A stretch of 15,982 nt of DNA from assembly GCA_937141995.1 (NCBI GenBank), contig CAKZQX010000975.1:1-15982 (forward strand). Direction: 5' to 3'. Made by a program: the position numbers and the translations under genes. The notes beneath the pieces are model-generated. The model searched no databases and had not been told where the DNA came from. It worked only from the letters and a program-made list of their open reading frames with translations. Positions 13,916 to 15,982 of this stretch are shown piece by piece. The DNA comes from an uncultured Chloroflexaceae bacterium. GTDB taxonomy: Bacteria > Chloroflexota > Chloroflexia > Chloroflexales > Chloroflexaceae. The number at the start of each line of letters is the position of its first letter. Position 1 is the stretch's first letter.

Positions 13916-14682
13916 CAGCCGGTCTCCATCACCTCAACCTCCAACCCATCGTAGGCCAGTTCTACACCAGACGGCAACTGCGCACTAACCGTGGCATGGT
14001 CAAACGAGTGGGTCATATGCACCAGCAACGCGCGCCGGGGACGCAGATCGGCAATCACCGCCAGCGCCTGATCCAGGCTGAGATGGGTTGGATGCGGCTC
14101 AAACCGCAATGCATTCAAGACCAGGACATCAAGGTCGCGCAGCAGCGCCCGCGCAGCCTCGGGCACGGCACCGGCATCGGTAACATAGCCCAGGTTGCCG
14201 ATCCGGTAGCCGTTGATCATCCAGGTGCCGTGCGGAATATCGAAAGGGATGATCTGCGTCGGGCCAATTGTAAACGGCCCGGTAATCGGACAGAGTTCCA
14301 GGGCCGGGCGGGACGAGCCCTTGGAGGAGTCGACAAAGGCATAGTCAAACCGGCGACGAATATCGGTCAGCGTGTCGGGGCGACCAAAGATGGGCAGCGC
14401 ACCGGCCTGCATGGTCAGCGGGCGCAGATCATCAAGACCGGCGACATGGTCAAAGTGAGCATGCGTCAACAGCACCGCGTCCAGAGCGTCAATGTGCGCG
14501 GCTAATGCCTGCATCCGCAGATCTGGCCCGGCATCAATTAGCAGGGACTGTCCGGCGTGGCGTACGAGTGCCGCAGTGCGCATACGACGGTTGCGCGGAT
14601 CGGTTGAGGTACAGACCGGGCAGTGACAGCCGACAATCGGTATCCCCATCGACGTGCCGGTCCCAAGAAAAGTCAGGCGCAT
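13915..14682 (-). CDS. MBL-fold phosphodiesterase, PhnP-like
   Basis: A metallo-beta-lactamase-fold hydrolase of 255 residues, PhnP-like (phosphoribosyl cyclic phosphodiesterase and relatives). N-terminal LTFLGTGTSMGIP, then a structural zinc site CHCPVC (Cys19, Cys21, Cys24). Active-site metal ligands: HAHFDH (His74, His76, Asp78, His79), His151 (IPHGTW), Asp169 (TDAG), and His222 (VHMTH). Without phn genes nearby a C-P lyase role is not supported; a general cyclic-phosphate or nucleotide phosphodiesterase is more likely. ATG 14682 matches the family start but lacks a clear ribosome binding site. The frame runs to TTG 14703, where AAGGA is too close, so the start is uncertain. First gene of a two-gene operon with the GT4 enzyme. 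Confidence 0.88.
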   Translation of the reverse strand: MRLTFLGTGTSMGIPIVGCHCPVCTSTDPRNRRMRTAALVRHAGQSLLIDAGPDLRMQALAAHIDALDAVLLTHAHFDHVAGLDDLRPLTMQAGALPIFGRPDTLTDIRRRFDYAFVDSSKGSSRPALELCPITGPFTIGPTQIIPFDIPHGTWMINGYRIGNLGYVTDAGAVPEAARALLRDLDVLVLNALRFEPHPTHLSLDQALAVIADLRPRRALLVHMTHSFDHATVSAQLPSGVELAYDGLEVEVMETG

Positions 14683-14724
14683 AGTGGTATTGGGTTGCTT
14701 CAATCCTTACAACGAGCCTGATGC

Positions 14725-14733
14725 ATTATAGCA
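14725..14733 (-). promoter_or_regulatory. Extended -10 promoter TGCTATAAT for the MBL-GT4 operon
   Basis: A perfect extended -10 on the minus strand, identical to that at 6180-6188, and 43 bp upstream of ATG 14682. No -35 resemblance upstream. The leader would be only about 35 bases. Confidence 0.65.
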
Positions 14734-14834
14734 CAGTGCCGCGGCAGGCCGGGTTGTTCCCCGCGAATGACGGCGTGCGGACGCCCAGCAGCGCGTCTCT
14801 ACGGAAACCGAAATAATCCGACATTTGAGTGCGA

Positions 14835-14865
14835 AAATTCTTCTACCCCTTATGAAATTCTTATG
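14835..14865 (+). promoter_or_regulatory. Direct repeats upstream of the S41 protease promoter
   Basis: CTTATG occurs at 14849-14854 and 14860-14865, 11 bp apart (one helical turn). AAATTCTT occurs at 14835-14842 and 14855-14862, 20 bp apart. Such spacing is typical of activators that bind tandem sites, for example winged-helix regulators. The block lies just upstream of the extended -10 at 14884-14892. Confidence 0.35.
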
Positions 14866-14883
14866 CGCTAACCTTGCCGACAG

Positions 14884-14892
14884 TGTTATACT
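14884..14892 (+). promoter_or_regulatory. Extended -10 promoter TGTTATACT for the S41 protease
   Basis: TGT-TATACT matches the extended -10 pattern with one mismatch. It lies 53 bp upstream of ATG 14945 and has no good -35 at 17 bp. Confidence 0.6.
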
Positions 14893-14944
14893 GAAGAAAT
14901 GTTAAACTGGTTCTATGCACACTATAAGTTTTTCAGGAAATACT

Positions 14945-15982
14945 ATGCGTTCAGAATACAATTTGCTACGAATGCAACTGCCCCTCTGGATGACGGTCCT
15001 GCTGGTGTCGCTAACGCTGATATTTGGCCTTGGCGGTGGGCTGATTGTTGGAAGTTCCCTGACACCCGCGACCAATTGTCCGGAGTCGGACGAGGTCTGC
15101 GAAGAGTTTGGCGTCTTCTGGCAAGCATGGGAACTGACACGAGAAAACTTTGTCGAACCCGAAGCGGTTGATCCGCAGGAGATGACCGAGGGCGCAATCA
15201 GCGGAATGCTCGACAGCCTGGGCGACCAGGGCCACACGCGGTTCCTCTCCGCCGAGGATGCCCGGCGGTGGCAGGAGTCGCTTTCCGGAGAGTTTGAAGG
15301 TATTGGAGCCTACCTGAATGTACGCGAAGATGGACAGGCAATTATTGTCCGGCCCATCGAAGGCTCGCCCGCCGAAGCAGCCGGCCTCAAGGCGGGGGAT
15401 ATTATTCTCGAAGTTGATGGCGAGAGCACGCAGGGCATGACCGTTGACGAACTGGCGGCAACCATCCGGGGGCCTCAGGGCACCGAGGTCACGCTGACCG
15501 TGATTCACCCCGGCACCGAACTGCCGGTCGATATCCCTATCGAGCGCAACCGCATCGAGGTGCCCAGCGTTACCTGGCGCATGTTGCCGAATGATGTGGC
15601 ACTGGTACAACTTACCTCCTTCGCCGAGCGTTCAAGCGAGGAGATGCAGCAGGCGCTGACCGAAGCGCAGGCGGAGGGTGCCGAGGCAGTAATCCTGGAT
15701 CTGCGCAATAACCCCGGCGGGTTGCTCAATGAGGCGGTCGGGATTGCCGGCCAGTTCCTGGAGGAAGGTACGCCGGTCCTGATCGAGGAAAACCGCGCAG
15801 ATGAGCGCACGACAACCACGGCGCGGGCGGGTGGCGTGGCTCTGGATATTCCGTTGACCGTCCTGGTCAATCTCAACACCGCCAGTTCCGCCGAGATTGT
15901 CTCCGGGGCAATGCAAGATGCCGGCCGCGCCCAGGTGCTGGGTGTGCCGACAATTGGCACCGGCACGGTGTTAACGACCTTC
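14945..15982 (+). CDS. S41-family (CtpA-type) C-terminal processing protease, 3' end outside window
   Basis: 346 codons are visible and the frame is open at the right edge. An N-terminal membrane anchor or signal (about 12-36) would place the enzyme outside the membrane. A helical segment (about 50-115) follows, then a PDZ domain (about 115-192; FEGIGAYL, GSPAEAAGLKAGDIILEVDG) and the protease core with VALVQLTSF, ILDLRNNPGGLL, VLVNLNTASSAEIVSGAM and VLGVPTIGTG. S41 enzymes trim exported proteins at C-termini. The nucleophile should be Ser314 in NTASSAEI. The usual Lys, 25 residues later in a GKG motif, is Thr339 (GTG) here. ATG 14945 has AGGA six bases upstream. An extended -10 promoter precedes it. 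Confidence 0.93.
   Translation, partial: MRSEYNLLRMQLPLWMTVLLVSLTLIFGLGGGLIVGSSLTPATNCPESDEVCEEFGVFWQAWELTRENFVEPEAVDPQEMTEGAISGMLDSLGDQGHTRFLSAEDARRWQESLSGEFEGIGAYLNVREDGQAIIVRPIEGSPAEAAGLKAGDIILEVDGESTQGMTVDELAATIRGPQGTEVTLTVIHPGTELPVDIPIERNRIEVPSVTWRMLPNDVALVQLTSFAERSSEEMQQALTEAQAEGAEAVILDLRNNPGGLLNEAVGIAGQFLEEGTPVLIEENRADERTTTTARAGGVALDIPLTVLVNLNTASSAEIVSGAMQDAGRAQVLGVPTIGTGTVLTTF

Noticed and set aside
14735..14830. GACGC/GCGTC short inverted repeat in the protease/MBL gap
   Set aside because: A 5-bp stem in G+C-rich DNA is expected by chance.

Overview
The window looks like chromosomal DNA from a member of the Chloroflexota, possibly a Chloroflexus-like filamentous bacterium. This is an inference from moderate G+C, a Thr/Pro-repeat surface protein whose C-terminal domain I associate with this phylum, several bacterial-plus-archaeal-flavoured families (an eIF2B-like protein, BtpA) and a cytoplasmic hybrid histidine kinase. 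No rRNA, tRNA, CRISPR array, phage gene or transposase was recognised.

Layout. 1-1454 (+): 3' part of a secreted or surface protein with in-frame minisatellites, closed by a strong intrinsic terminator (1484-1518). 1621-4310 (+): probable operon of a nucleotide-sugar SDR (Rmd/GMD type), the 16S rRNA methyltransferase rsmI and a classical SDR. 4319-6073 (-): a DHDPS/NAL-family aldolase and, upstream of it, an unrecognised protein with a glycosyltransferase-A-like DxD motif, probably driven from an extended -10 promoter at 6180-6188. 6074-7150: a 1.1 kb gene-free region packed with structure: a 38-bp perfect palindrome, a G/T-rich 24/13-bp minisatellite, a TTG run, and two head-to-head palindromic MITE-like elements (6759-7102). 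7151-9090 (-): btpA-family TIM barrel preceded by a PfkB sugar/nucleoside kinase. 9315-12781 (+): a REC-GAF-PAS-HisKA-HATPase-REC hybrid kinase followed by an eIF2B-like protein. Its promoter and the pfkB promoter overlap at their -35 boxes. 12788-14682 (-): a PhnP-like metallo-beta-lactamase-fold enzyme translationally coupled (TGATG) to a GT4 glycosyltransferase. 14945-15982 (+): 5' part of an S41/CtpA-type protease that runs off the window and has Thr at the usual catalytic Lys position.

How it fits together. The Rmd-type SDR, the GT4 enzyme, the possible GT-A protein and a NAL-like aldolase suggest surface-glycan chemistry scattered over three transcription units. The PfkB kinase, BtpA barrel and eIF2B-like protein would fit sugar-phosphate or nucleoside metabolism around a signalling kinase, but key residues differ from characterised enzymes, so that link is only a hypothesis. 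The most unusual DNA is the non-coding block 6200-7100.
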